A DNA stretch of 64,000 nucleotides from Blattamonas nauphoetae (lineage: Eukaryota > Preaxostyla > Oxymonadida). A model generated the notes under the pieces. The model was not told where the DNA came from. It searched no databases and saw only the letters and a list, made by a program, of their open reading frames with translations. Positions 1-11,400 of this stretch are shown piece after piece (the first letter of the stretch is position 1; every line of letters starts with the position of its first letter). The DNA lies in the NCBI GenBank assembly GCA_033064195.1, contig JARBJD010000007.1, forward strand, positions 620,001 through 684,000, in the 5' to 3' direction. A program made the position numbers and the translations under genes.

Positions 1-1161
1 GATGAATACAACACTGTTGATGACGAATATCTTGACAAAGTCTCTGAACTTGAATTGAAATATGCAGAACAACTCCGCCCACTTTTTGCGAAACTTGCAC
101 AAATCCAGAAAGGTGAATATGAACCAACCAACGACGAACTCGAGCCATTAAACGAATATCCCCCTGAGAAGGACCCAATGAAAGACAAAGGTATTCCAAT
201 GGCCAAACGTCCAGATGGTTCAGAACGTGGAGTTCCTGACTACTGGGCAGACGCTCTTGGAAATAATGATTTGGTTAGTTCGTTCATCACTCCAAACGAC
301 CAGAAGATCCTTCCGTACATGGAAGACCTAATCATCACCACTCAATTCGAAGGAGCTTCAAAACGAACAGATGTTCTTGAATTCGTGTTCAGCGAAAATC
401 CTTTCTTCTCAAATGATAAGCTCACATTGACTTATGTGACTAAGACGGAACGTAAACCAGGAGGAGTCAGCGAACAACATGATTTCACGGGAACAACAAT
501 CAACTGGAAAGAAGGTCAAAACCCTGATTCTTATCTGATTGAATGGACGAAGAAGGTCAAACAAAAGGGGAAGAAGGGCAAGAAAGGGCCAGCAAAAGAG
601 ACCAAACATACCAGAACCTTCAAAGGCCGCTCTTTCTTTGACTTTTTCCGTGGGAAGGAAGCCTGCATTGAACATTTCAAGGATGTTTGCAGCCAAGAAA
701 GTGATGTTGTGGACGCACTCACAGCGAAACACGACATCAAAGAGGATGACATGGACGAAGCAGAGGATAACGATAAATACGACGACTACCAAAATGAAAA
801 GATGCTCGTGAGCTTCGATTCCGATATTGAGGAAGTTGAGATGGCCATGGAAGAGGCTCTGGACACAATCGCCAAAGAAATCTACGTCCATTCATACTTG
901 TGGTTCACAGGCGAAGCAGACAAACTCCGTGGATCACCTGACATGGACGACGATGATAGTGATGATGAGGACGATGATGATATTGATGAGGATAAATTGG
1001 CAGAACTCCTCCAACAACTTCAAGGCGGAAAGAAGGGGAAAGCGAAAAAGAGTGATGATAGTGATGATGATTCAGGTGACGATGACCCGAAAGCAAAGGG
1101 AAAAGGTGGAGGAAAGCAACTCAAGGGCAATGAAGTCCCACAGGAGTGTCAGACTCAGTAG
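1..1161 (+). CDS. NAP1: Nucleosome assembly protein 1 family histone chaperone, 5' end outside window
   Basis: The frame is open from the first base, so the N-terminus (or an upstream exon) lies off the left edge; the stop is TAG at 1159-1161. About 386 residues are visible. The NAP fold is recognisable: a dimerisation-helix segment with YAEQLRPLFAKL, the signature GVPDYWADALGNNDLVSSF, then FSENPFFSNDKLTLTY, a WKEGQNP strand turn and SFFDFF. These match the order seen in NAP1/SET proteins. The C-terminus is a long acidic tract (Asp-rich, roughly residues 310-330) followed by Lys-rich runs, typical of histone-binding tails. By family knowledge it should bind H2A-H2B and shuttle or deposit histones. 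A lysine-rich insert (KGKKGKKG) sits in the core between strands. No intron is visible in the part seen. Family assignment is firm; paralogue identity (NAP1 versus SET) is less so, but the IPQFW-like motif favours NAP1. Confidence 0.9.
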   Translation, partial: DEYNTVDDEYLDKVSELELKYAEQLRPLFAKLAQIQKGEYEPTNDELEPLNEYPPEKDPMKDKGIPMAKRPDGSERGVPDYWADALGNNDLVSSFITPNDQKILPYMEDLIITTQFEGASKRTDVLEFVFSENPFFSNDKLTLTYVTKTERKPGGVSEQHDFTGTTINWKEGQNPDSYLIEWTKKVKQKGKKGKKGPAKETKHTRTFKGRSFFDFFRGKEACIEHFKDVCSQESDVVDALTAKHDIKEDDMDEAEDNDKYDDYQNEKMLVSFDSDIEEVEMAMEEALDTIAKEIYVHSYLWFTGEADKLRGSPDMDDDDSDDEDDDDIDEDKLAELLQQLQGGKKGKAKKSDDSDDDSGDDDPKAKGKGGGKQLKGNEVPQECQTQ

Positions 1162-1318
1162 CTTTCTCTCTGCAGAATTCAATCATTTCATCCAGATAAC
1201 ATCTGATGTATTTTACCTTTAATAACTGGGAAAAAAGTCAATCAAATATTGTGTCGTGTTCGAGTACGAGAAATGACAATTTTCATCCCACATTTCAGAA
1301 AACAACAAATTCAATCCT

Positions 1319-2623
1319 ATGTCAGATACAGAAATGCCTCCCCCTTCCGTCAGAAAGTCCAATTCTTTGTTTGGTGATATTTTCGGTCTGTTCCACATCT
1401 CAAAGAAGTCATTCCGCGTTTTCGATCATTCTGTCATTCATAGGTTGTACCGATGCCGCGACTGCTAAACTCTCGTGCATTGGTGCAGGATACTACTATG
1501 ATCCATATCTCCATCAATTTACAACACTGACCCAAAGCAGATCACGTCTCATCAACCGAGGTACACTTCATCGTTATTATATCATATTTCCAAGGGTATT
1601 TTGCAAGAATATACTCAATCCTCCGATGTGTATCCTCATTTTGCAAAGGAATCCCAGGAAATAAGCAAGTGGTCTTCTTGGGAGCTGGATTTGACTCTTA
1701 TCTTTTCACCATGAAAGTTTCTTCCGTTGTCTTAAGATTTCATAACATATCCCAACCATTTTTTGCATCTATAGGAGGATGATCATCCAGGACTCACATT
1801 ATGGATGGAGGTCGACCTCCCTGAGGTCGTTATGAAGAAAAATGAAATTTATTCACAACATGCCAAGCGAGAGAATTTCTGTATGATGTCGTTCAGTTTA
1901 ATATGCATCTTTTAGCGCGTTACAAGTTAATTTCCGGTGATCTGTTAGATGGTCCTGGCCTTATTCAATCGATGAAAGATGGAGGACTTGATCCTTCGTT
2001 TGTTTCAAGGATATTCTCATTCTCTCAATAGAATCCCAACAATTTATCTTCTTGAATGTGTCACAGCATATCTTCCTCCTGAGGCTAACCGTAGTATCCT
2101 CAACAACATCTCGCAGCTTCATCGAACAGCAGCATCTCCTGCGATGGTTGTTGGATATGATCCAATGTCTCAACAGACAGATAATTTCGGAAAAGTTATG
2201 GTCGCAAATCTTATGGTATGATTTCATTTATTGTTCATAACTCAGAAACGAGGCATAGAAATGCCGTCTCTGATGGCATTTCCAACAACCCAAAGCCGTG
2301 AAGACATCCTTCGAGAAACAGGGTTCGATAGTGTTCAGGCTATCAACATGAAAAATGCATACATGAACATCCCACCTCCAGAAAAAGCCCGAATTGATTC
2401 CATCGAACCATTGGATGAATTTGAAGAATTTTTCCTTCTTCTATCACATTATTGCGTCTGGATTGGTCGCATCTTTGTTCCAGACACAATTGGTGCAGGG
2501 GACGAAACTCTCTCATCATTAATCCCACCAGAACATTTCCGCAAATTACTCAAGGCACAGAAACAGTATTCTCCTCTTTCCATGGCAATGCATCAATTTG
2601 ACAGGATGGGATCATCCTTCTAA
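1319..2623 (+). CDS. LCMT1: Protein phosphatase 2A leucine carboxyl methyltransferase, seven exons
   Basis: This enzyme methylates the C-terminal leucine of the PP2A catalytic subunit using SAM. Exons read as 1319-1373, 1444-1560, 1595-1716, 1775-1880, 1916-1997, 2032-2215 and 2246-2623; all phases agree and give 347 aa, close to the usual ~334. Introns are 70, 34, 58, 35, 34 and 30 nt, all GT-AG. Homology runs across every junction: YYYDPYLHQF matches the IGYWHDPYIQHF region, INRGYFAR is preserved across intron 2, the SAM motif is VVFLGAGFDS, the acidic strand is WMEVDLPEV, then PTIYLLECVTAYL, GYDPMSQQTDNFGKVM and the C-terminal LDEFEEF..LSHYCVW. The ATG gives a short disordered N-terminus. 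It follows NAP1 on the same strand and converges with the kinase gene downstream. The family call is secure; exact splice sites are inferred from frame and homology. Confidence 0.9.
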
Positions 2624-2762
2624 CTTTATTTTCCACTTTGTCAACTCTTCCTTTCAAATCATTCAAAGGTTTCAAGTGACTTTAAAACAATGAAAAAACA
2701 CAACGAAACGAAACACAGACGAACTTCAACAACAAGCAACCAAATTGATCGTTCATTCTGTG

Positions 2763-4991
2763 TCAAAAAATGGTGCATGAGCAGTGGTCATCATCCGCAA
2801 CAACAGGAACACCCGCGCGATGCTCCTGTTCCTGCTGGACCTGATCCAATCTAGATTTCGGAGATATGTTACTCTGGCCCGAAGAGGGAACAACTTTACT
2901 CTGATGTAGGTTCGGAATCGGGGCATCGGACTCCCTTGAATCGTTCTCTGATGAGTTGCAGTTGTCGAGAACAGAGTGACTTGGCAGATCTGCTAAACTA
3001 TGTGGATCGGATGAATGCAAAAGCAAGAACATGGTATTTTCGCTTTGATCCTCCATTTTGTACCTTCCCTTTTGGTTATCACCTTCTGTGTTGTCGTCTT
3101 GGAAGATCTTCTCAAGTGATTCCTCACTGGTTATTTTCTTTGGGCCAATGGATCCAAATGGAAAATGAACCGGTGGATTTCCGTATTGGTATCCCTGAAG
3201 AGCGCTTGTCGCTGCTGATGACTGATTCAGGACTGCTTCCGAAGTATCAACTCCATTCGGCGAAAACGTGCAAAATGACGGTGATGGGGATGATAACGCA
3301 TCGTTGATGTTTGTTGTACTATGAGAAAGATAAGTGTTTGAATTTGCGGGGGATTTAGTCCCTGGGAGTTGATATGAAGTCTTCCCTCGGTTTGGTGTCT
3401 TCAGATGAGAGAAATTTCGGTTGAGAAGAGGAGTGCTTTGATTACCGTTGGTTGACGGGCTCAGACATTCGGTTGCCGGAGAATCCTGCTGAGTCTGAAC
3501 TCGCGAGAGGCTCGAAACCGTGCATGGTTTAAATAGTGACATCTTCTGCATTGGGACGCGAGGTGAATATGTGGAACCGTGCCCATCAACAAATACGGGT
3601 TCGGTTGTTTTCCCCCATGGAGCATTGTTGATGCTGTTTTGGCGCAGAAAGATTCTGTGTTGTGATGGGGAATTAAGTCTGAAATTATGAACTTGGGTTG
3701 TGTTTGGAGATGATGGAAAAGAAATTTGAGAAGAGGATTCAACAGAATTGAGAGTAGACTGCCTGAATGAACGTGAGAGATCGGGTGATGATTGGTGGAC
3801 ATTTGGTTGAATGGTCTGAAAAGAATTGCGTCGTGGTGTGAATTGTGATGCTTTGGAAAGGGAACTGGTGGAACTTTGACGTCTAGGCTTGGGAGATTCC
3901 CAATCAAACGTAGTCTGTGGTGTGATATGAAACCTTTCTCCAGCTTGTTCGAGCAATCTCGTGATTTTGGCATAATCGGGGGTGTCATAGTAGGAAAGAG
4001 TTTGGAGATACTCGAAAATCTCCTGAAACTGTTTAGGGAACTGCCCGAATAGACGATTGTCCAGGTATGCTATTTTCAATTCAAGCACTTCTTGCTGATC
4101 GCTCATGTGTGACCAAGGAAGGCCTCCTATCGCGAGTTCCGCCAACATATAAAACAAGGAGATGAGATCGTCGTGCCTTCCTATTTCCAATCCACTTTGA
4201 GCGTGAGTTGAGCAATAACGCAGGGTACCACGGAGATGTCTTGGATAATTTTTCTAAAGCACAGATTTTCAATAAAAAGCAAGATAAATAGATGTAAAAT
4301 GATTCTGGCATACAAATTGTTCCATTTGCTCTTTTGAAATTAATTGTTTGCAGAGCCCAAAGTCGATCAGGTAAATCTGGTTCGCTGTGTCAGGGTTGGA
4401 GCCGATGAGAAAGTTTTCCTGAAAAAGGCAACAAAAAAGAAAAGTTAGCTGAAAAAGTGTTTGCAAACAGGTTTTATATCACGATGAACGTAATTAAGAG
4501 AGTGTAAAGTTTGAAGAGCCTCAACCGCCTGGAGTCCGATTTTGATGATGGTGGGAATAGAAAAGCGGTATGGTGGAGCTCGGTTGATAATTTGTCTATT
4601 GATACCGAAGTATAATGAGATTGTGAGGACGTGAAAAGACGAACAAGAGATTTTGTCCCATCAATTCCATGACAAGAAAGTAATAATCATCATGCTTTCC
4701 GCAGGTGATGAAGCGAGGGAAATGAGGAGCGCCTAAATCGGATAAATTGTGAAAGAGGTGAAAGAAAGAACCTGAAAGATCTTGGAGGCACTGAGTCTCA
4801 AGAGCTAGGAAGAGACGTGATGCGTTAGCCTTCTCGAATTTAATCGCACATTGGTGTGTTTCATCCTCAATTTCGTATGTTGCTTGAAATGAATCTCCAA
4901 AGGCACCAGCGCCAAGTCGTCGACCGAGTAGGAAGCATTTGTTTACAACATCCCCGGTCTTAAATGACGACCTCGCGGAGAGGCCTTCCAT
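2763..4991 (-). CDS. Tau-tubulin-kinase-like CK1-group protein kinase with CaaX-like C-terminus
   Basis: Four exons on the minus strand: 4991-4645, 4595-4469, 4418-4314 and 4253-2763 (introns 49, 50 and 60 nt, all frames consistent), 689 aa. The kinase domain is at the N-terminus: glycine loop GAGAFG, ATP lysine in CAIKFEK, catalytic HRDIKPEN (residues 153-160), DFG at 177-179, then RGTLRYCS and GRHDDLISLFYML. The last two are diagnostic of the TTBK/Asator branch of the CK1 group rather than classic CK1. After about residue 300 the protein is a ~390-residue Ser/Pro/Asn-rich disordered tail. It ends in CSCTIF before TGA, which fits a CaaX prenylation box with a nearby cysteine, so membrane anchoring is possible (inference). 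Metazoan TTBKs phosphorylate tau and tubulin; no substrate can be inferred here. Confidence 0.88.
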
Positions 4992-5137
4992 CAGTTTTGA
5001 TGGGAATTAAGAAGAAGAAAGTAATTGAGATAAATCCGTGGAATGAAGTACTAAGTATGGAGAGATCTTTCGAGAGGAAAACTGTCTCCGGATGAAAGAG
5101 GTGAAAAACAGTGATAAAATGAAATGATGCTCTGAAA

Positions 5138-8114
5138 TTATTTCGTCTGGCCTGGGGTCCAGGAGGCCCACTTGGGTGGTGGAGCCTGTGTTTCCTCTTC
5201 TTCGTACTGTTCCTCTTCATATCCTTGTTCTCCATCTTCACTCTCAAAATAACCATCTTCAGACTCAAAATAATCTTCGCTTTCAAACGCAATATCCTCT
5301 TCTGGCTGTGTCTGAGTTGGGGTGTATGAAAATTGGGATTTGTTTGGTTTCGTACTCTGTGATGCGACAATTGAATTCCAATCCGTTGCCGAGGACTGTT
5401 GCGGTGTGGATTTGGGACGCGATTGGATGTTCTGAGAAGACGAAGATGCGGCTGAATATAGTTGGTCTGATTTCTTTTGCTGCCTGGCCTCTTCAATCCT
5501 TCCCTTTTCCTTCTTCATCTCACCAGCTTTTTGTTCTTCTCTCTTTCTTTCCTCTTCTCTCCTTCTTTCCTCTTCCCTCTTTCTTTCCTCTTCTCTCCTT
5601 CTTTCCTCTTCTCTCCTTCTTTCCTCTTCCCTCTTTCTTTCCTCTTCTCTCCTTCTTTCCTCTTCTCTCCTTCTTTCCTCTTCTCGCTTTCTTTCTTCAT
5701 CGATCTTTCTCTTCTCCTCTGCCCTCTTCTTCTCTTCTCTCCTTTTCTCATCTTCTCTCCTTCTCTCCTCTTCTGTCGTTTTTCCCTGAGCATTTTCTTT
5801 CTCCCTCATTTCTCGTTCTTGTGCCTCTCTTTTCTTCCTCTCTTTTCTTTCTTTTTTCTTTTGCATCTCTCGCTCGAACCTTTCACTATGATTTGGTTCT
5901 TGCTTCAACATCTCCATTTCTTCTTCCACAATCTCCTCCTTCTGTGTTTCCTTTGCTTTTTTCTCCACCTCTGCTCTTTCCCCCTTACTTCGTTCCTGAT
6001 CCTCTCGTGCACCATTCTTGTTCTTTTGGTTTTGTTCCAGCCTATCAAGCATTTCCGGCTCTTTCTTTGTTTTCTTCGTCTTCCTTTTCTTCTTCTTCCC
6101 TTGTGTCTGCTCTGAGTTTTCAGTGTTGAATTTTTCTTCCTGGATTTCTCGTGGCCCCTCTCCTCGTCTCCTCGGCTGGTCATCATCAGAACGTGTCTCC
6201 TCCACTGACACAGCTTCCTGGACCTCTTGTTGACTGTGATGCGAAAACGATGGAACTACCTGTTGCTGTTTCTGAGCAAGAAGAGCCTCTTTTCTGCGGA
6301 GGAGTAACTTTTCTTGTTCTTCGATCATTTTCTTGTCCTGTTGCCTCCATCGACACTCCATGAACAGGATGACAATGACACCCAGTGACACTCCCATCAG
6401 AATAACAGTCAGAAACAGGCCAGCCAGATACAGCACGACGTGAATCTTGCTTTCTCCCCACATTTCTTTCCCCTTCTCAAACACAACTTCACACGCAATG
6501 TTGTAGATCGTGAATTTGGAGTGTGTGGTTCTCCCTTTCTTGATCGCTTCTTTCAGAGAATCTGATCGATTGGCGCCGATTCGCCCTTTGAATTGCGCGA
6601 GGAGCTCTCCAAAGTTGAGTCGCGTCTTGTCTTTGCGATGTCGAGTGTCTTCCAGATGATATCGCTTTATCCAATGTTCAGTCGGTTCGAGTTCCGAATC
6701 CTGGGTGATTGTGATCGGCCCGAACGAGAGACCACTCTCTTCCGTCTTGACATCGATTCCGATCGCACCAACGACCCCAAGGCAATGAAGGCATTCATCT
6801 GGGTCGTAGTCATCGTTGTCAATCATCGGGGGAGACCATTCGCCGAGATAGTCTGGATTTGGGGTCTTCCGAGGAATCCACTTCCCTTTGTACTCCGGAT
6901 TTCTTCGATGACTTGGAGAATACGGTCCACAGCCTCTCTTCTCGCATTCTTCATTGAGCTTCAACTTGCCAATCCATTCCCCATCTTTTTCATCGTCCCA
7001 TTCTGTGGGTTTTGTGACTGTTTTGTCGACGTTGATGAAAGGGTCCTCTTCAACCCAGTTCTCGAACGGTGGTGTGGGACATTCAATGAACATTGGTTGA
7101 TCTTCATCCCAGTCATCGGGCTTTTCGTCGTCTGGATCGTCAATCTCTTTCTCGTCGTCCCAGTTCTTTGGTTTTCGGGCATGAGGATCAGGGATTGTTT
7201 CTAACTGAGCAATTGGTGGATTAAACAACGCTCGATCACGAAGACTACCTGATGAAACAGTTTCATTATCGTATTTGATCGAGAATTGATCATCTGGCGA
7301 TATTCTGAGTGTGTAAAGATGCGTGATGGAGTCGATACCAGATTTCGGAGGATGTTTCAAATGATGTTGGATCCACTTTCCCGTGGATGGAGATTGACGG
7401 GAGATGATGAGATGAATCTGAATAAAGTCGGGAAGCGTACAATACAGATGTATGAAAATGAATGTGAAAAAGAGACCTTATCTGTGGATCGACAGAGTTC
7501 TGGTCCAAACATTAGAAGATAATTTGTTGAGGGATTCATTTGTTCCGGGATAAAATCATTCGAAAAGAGTTTAATGTACGCACCACCACATTCTTTTGAA
7601 GAATGTTGTGCTGTGACTTCATACTATCAAAAACGAAGAAAAATGTAAAAAATGAGAAAATGATTAAAAATAATTCGGGGGTAATATTTGTGAAAGAATA
7701 AGGAAGAGATTTAAAAGAAAGGAGTCGACTGAAGATATGTTGAACGAAAAGAGGAATAAATGTATCAACCTGGACAGTGATTCCAGCATCTGTACTGAAT
7801 TCTTTGACCAAATGAGAGATTCCATAACGAGCATTCCGAGATTTCATCACAAGAGCTGAGGCAGAGAGAAATGAAAATGGAAAAGAAATGTGTGAAAAAC
7901 CCTGATCATTCAATATATCTGAGAAACGCCTGTATTTTTCAATAGACCAAGTTCCATTATACACAGAGTCATGAGACGGAATCCAGTATTGATTGAGGGT
8001 ATCTCGACTGAATGTTTCTTGGAAAATCGCCTCAGAATACACCTTATCAAGGATGACATTGATGAAAAGAGAAAAAGATACTGGCACGACGAGAAGAATA
8101 AACGTTAAGAGCAT
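5138..8114 (-). CDS. CNX1: Calnexin with greatly extended cytosolic ER/K-rich tail
   Basis: ER membrane lectin chaperone for monoglucosylated glycoproteins. Three exons: 8114-7770, 7623-7477 and 7417-5138, introns 146 and 59 nt, 923 aa. A signal peptide (MLLTFILLVVPVSFSLF) starts at the first ATG. The luminal lectin half includes the FSRDTLNQYW region, YEV..KECGGAYIKLFS, YLLMFGPELC and THLYTLRISPDDQFSI. The P-domain (about residues 240-375) has the KPxxWDxE repeats and paired GKWIPRK / GEWSPPMIDN units. A transmembrane helix lies near residues 486-512. The cytosolic tail is ~410 residues, against about 90 in animal calnexins. It is dominated by Glu/Arg/Lys, including a regular RREEER array that should form a single alpha-helix, then an acidic EDYFESEDGYFESEDG end. 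The start lies only 51 bp from a same-strand tRNA gene. The call is secure; the tail has no known role. Confidence 0.93.
5541..5696. repeat. 18-bp coding minisatellite in calnexin tail
   Basis: About eight to nine tandem copies of an 18-bp unit (plus strand: variants of TTTCCTCTTCTCTCCTTC) encode the repeating six-residue RREEER/KREEER block on the minus strand. Small variations alternate AGG/CGG-like arginine and lysine codons, so this is a coding minisatellite likely to vary in copy number. Confidence 0.85.
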
Positions 8115-8156
8115 AAACACGAAATGTGTTCTCGTAGCTGTCGAACTCTGAAAAAG

Positions 8157-8163
8157 AAAAAAA
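8157..8163 (-). terminator. Pol III terminator after tRNA-Val
   Basis: Seven consecutive T on the minus strand, two bases beyond the tRNA discriminator base, followed by further T-rich sequence. This is the expected RNA polymerase III termination signal and lies upstream of the calnexin start codon. Confidence 0.75.
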
Positions 8164-8165
8164 GC

Positions 8166-8239
8166 TGTCCCTGCCCGGGCTCGAACCGGGGACCTGCCGC
8201 GTGTAAGGCGAACGTGATAACCAACTACACCACAGAGAC
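8166..8239 (-). tRNA. tRNA-Val (anticodon UAC)
   Basis: The 74-nt minus-strand sequence folds as a cloverleaf. The acceptor stem GTCTCTG pairs with CAGGGAC (one T-G wobble), the D-arm contains the A box TGTAGTTGGTTATCA, the anticodon loop CTTACAC places TAC at 34-36, and the T-arm GGTTCGAGCCC is a perfect B box. No CCA is encoded and there is no intron. One mismatch sits at the outer pair (27-43) of the anticodon stem. It closely resembles eukaryotic tRNA-Val. It lies between the divergent calnexin and CNOT1 genes. Confidence 0.93.
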
Positions 8240-8458
8240 TCAGCCCAGCCTTTTCCACTTCTCTTTTTCTGTGAAAGATCGGATTTGACCGTCAGAACAC
8301 AATTACGGAGTAGTGATTACAGTAACGTGATCAGATATCCAGTTGTCGGGTTCTTCACATCCATTCGGGTGATTTTCCCTCTCTAAGTGACTTTCCCTCC
8401 TATTTTCGAAAATCTGAAAACTAAAATAAATCAGTTGTGGGTTTGGTCGATCAAAAAG

Positions 8459-11400
8459 ATGGAACCAGCTATTGACCGCACGGCTCTGCTGTCTGCCCTC
8501 GAGGGTATTTCGTCAACAGCTCAGGCAGATCATGGAGAGCTGACAGCAACTGCCCAGCAGTTATTTGGTTCTTTTTTCGATGCAATCGATCCTTGTACAT
8601 CATTGCTCATGACCTTCCAAGCACTTTTATTTGCACCTTCACTGACGACTCACGCTGTTTTTCATCGGTTTACATTGACTTTGCAAGAAAAGAAACATTT
8701 GGTTGACTCGCACTTTGTTTCTTTGCTTCTCACTCAGTTCATCTTCGATATCCGGAAAAAACGCTTATCTGTCACCAGTAATTCAGACCAAGAAACATTG
8801 TCCACTGTTTTATCAAACACTCAAACAATCATTACTGGGATGATTGCTTACCTTCATCCTGCGCATCCAATCTCAGTATCAATCTTGGCGGCAATGTCGT
8901 CCCAAATTAATGGGAATGTTTTCCCTTTACCTCCCGGCTTTCTTCAAAATCCGGAACATCTCCCGGAGACTCTCGTTCCTAATGCTTCAACTGACTCGTT
9001 TCCGCCAATCGAACAACCATCACATCACTTCTCATGGGAATCGATTATCGCCGGATTCAACACTCCCACCTTTTTTATTCAAAATCGCTTTGAATTTGAA
9101 TATTTACATTTCTTCCTTCGGACATTGCATGCCACTCAATGTCGCTTTAACGACACTCAACCAATTGCCATGCCAGCTTTCCCCATTGCATCTCTCTTAA
9201 CAATAAACAACCATACATCAGGGCATATCTTTACTGATCCATTCGAGCTCGACCATTCCGTACCTCCTTCAACCCGTCCGCTTCCACATCTCAACATCTG
9301 GAAAAATACATACGCACAAGTATCACTTATTGACGGAATGATCGCATCGTCATTAGCATCTAAGTCGACAATTCCACAGTTTACATCGCTCAAACTGGTC
9401 GATACTGCAGAGGAGATCAACAATCAAACCCCAAATTTCGAAAGCACAACCTACTCTTTTGTGGGGGGACACGTAATCTGCGGACATACATTCAGCATTA
9501 TTAAACAAGACACTGATGCAAACACTCATCAAAATGCAGACAAACACAATGAAAAGGAACAACCACATGTAGGAATCGTCGATCTCTACCGAACACTTCT
9601 AGCGATTCTACATGCTCCCACTTTCCCATCAATATCCAATCCACTATCCACACACACCTCAGCAGTGATTCTGAATATGTTGAAGCAAGCCGCGCTACAA
9701 TCACCATTTTACACAATTTACTCCATACTGTTTTCACAGTTCTCTCCAGTGAAAGACACCCAACGAAAGCATATCGAAAGTCTTGCTCTAGCATCAGCGT
9801 TGCCCCTCTCAACTTATTTTAACTCGCTCCAAGGGACATTCATCGCTGACACATTCACTCTCGTTTTCACTTATCCCATTCTCACTGCTTTACAATCCCC
9901 GCTGTTTGCCAACGATACTCGTACATATCTGTCCACACTTCCAAATTGGATGGTGAATTTTACTGATTTTCTATCACCACTGATTACTCCAGTTTTTTCA
10001 TTGTTTCCAGAAGCAATGGCCATAATCATGCTCCAAATGCTATATACTCTTCCTCTCTCCACTCCTCCCCCTCCTTCTCTGATCCCTCCCACACTCGTCC
10101 CGTCGAATGTACTCCTTTTTGTACCATCACCAGCATCTGCACTCTTTGCGTCTCTCCTCTTTCATCAGCCCTTCCTGGACACTCTTTTGCAGCAAACACC
10201 GTCCAAACACACAATTTTCTTCATTTTGATCATAGTATCTGTATCATGCATGCCATACTTCTCGTCCCCCCAACCCCGTCACATCATCCCATCCCTCCGC
10301 TCCACGACAATCCGAGGCTTTTTCACGACCTCCCTTCAGCGCCTCTTCACATTCGAACAGGATAGTCACTTCGGTCTCTTCGACCAATTCATCAACTCCG
10401 CTCTCACAGTCATCAAGGACCGAATTGTCCCTTTCCTTGTTGTCCCTTACTCTACGCCACCAGACGACGAAGATGTGACAAGCTGGATCGTTCAGAACGA
10501 ATCGGAAATCATCGCTTTTGATGCGGGTAACATCCTGGATGACTTCCCACCACTCCGTGATGACAATCCGCAGTTGACGCTCGCTGTCGATTCGCTAACT
10601 TTTGATGTCTGCATGTGCAACATCAGTGAAGATACAGATCTTGGCTTCCCGTTCTGTCCAATGTTGCATGGGAAGGCTGTGAAATGGCTCCTTCAGCTGA
10701 TCTGTCGATGCTATCAATGGTTACCTGAAACGACTGCTGAAGAATTCACTGTGTCACTTCAACCCTTCTTCAATCTGAACAAACATCCTCTCCTCCACAC
10801 CCCTCCCGAGTTGGTTACTCATGTCAAGGCTGGAAAAGCTGAGAGAGATGCTTATTTCAAGGAACATCCTTCGCCATTCCCAGAACAACCACTTAACGAC
10901 ATCTCAATGCCCCTCTTCCTTCCTCCTGACACTGAACCGCCTCTTGCTTCAGCATTCCCTCTCCCACCAACACCGAGTTCTCACTCACATTATTCTCTGC
11001 ATATCCCTCCTTCTCCTCCTGGCATCCACATCTCTCTCGATGTGCCCGATCCACGTCCAAACGACCCTCCAAATTCGAATAGAAACTGGCAATTTGACAC
11101 GGAACCAGCGGAAGTTACCGCCTTTGATTCAATCCCCGAAGCGGTTCTTGCCGAAGCAGAAGGTCTCATTGCATCGTACTTCAATGACCAACGAAGCGCT
11201 GAAGATTTTGCTCGTCTCTTGGCGAAGTGGAAAGGAACAGATGAGACAGGACCGATCCGTGCCTCAGACAGCTCCCTGCCAATCAACCCAAATTCACCAG
11301 CCTCCCGTCATCAAACTTATGCTCTCATCATCCAGCAACTTCTGAACGAACTTAACTTCATTCTGACTTATGCAGATGCCAACATGCGTCGATTGGCAGA

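Noticed and set aside
5176-6129. 317-aa plus-strand ORF rich in Phe, Leu, Ser and Pro
   Set aside because: It is the antisense of the calnexin ER/K tail; its composition is explained by the complementary repeat and it has no independent support.
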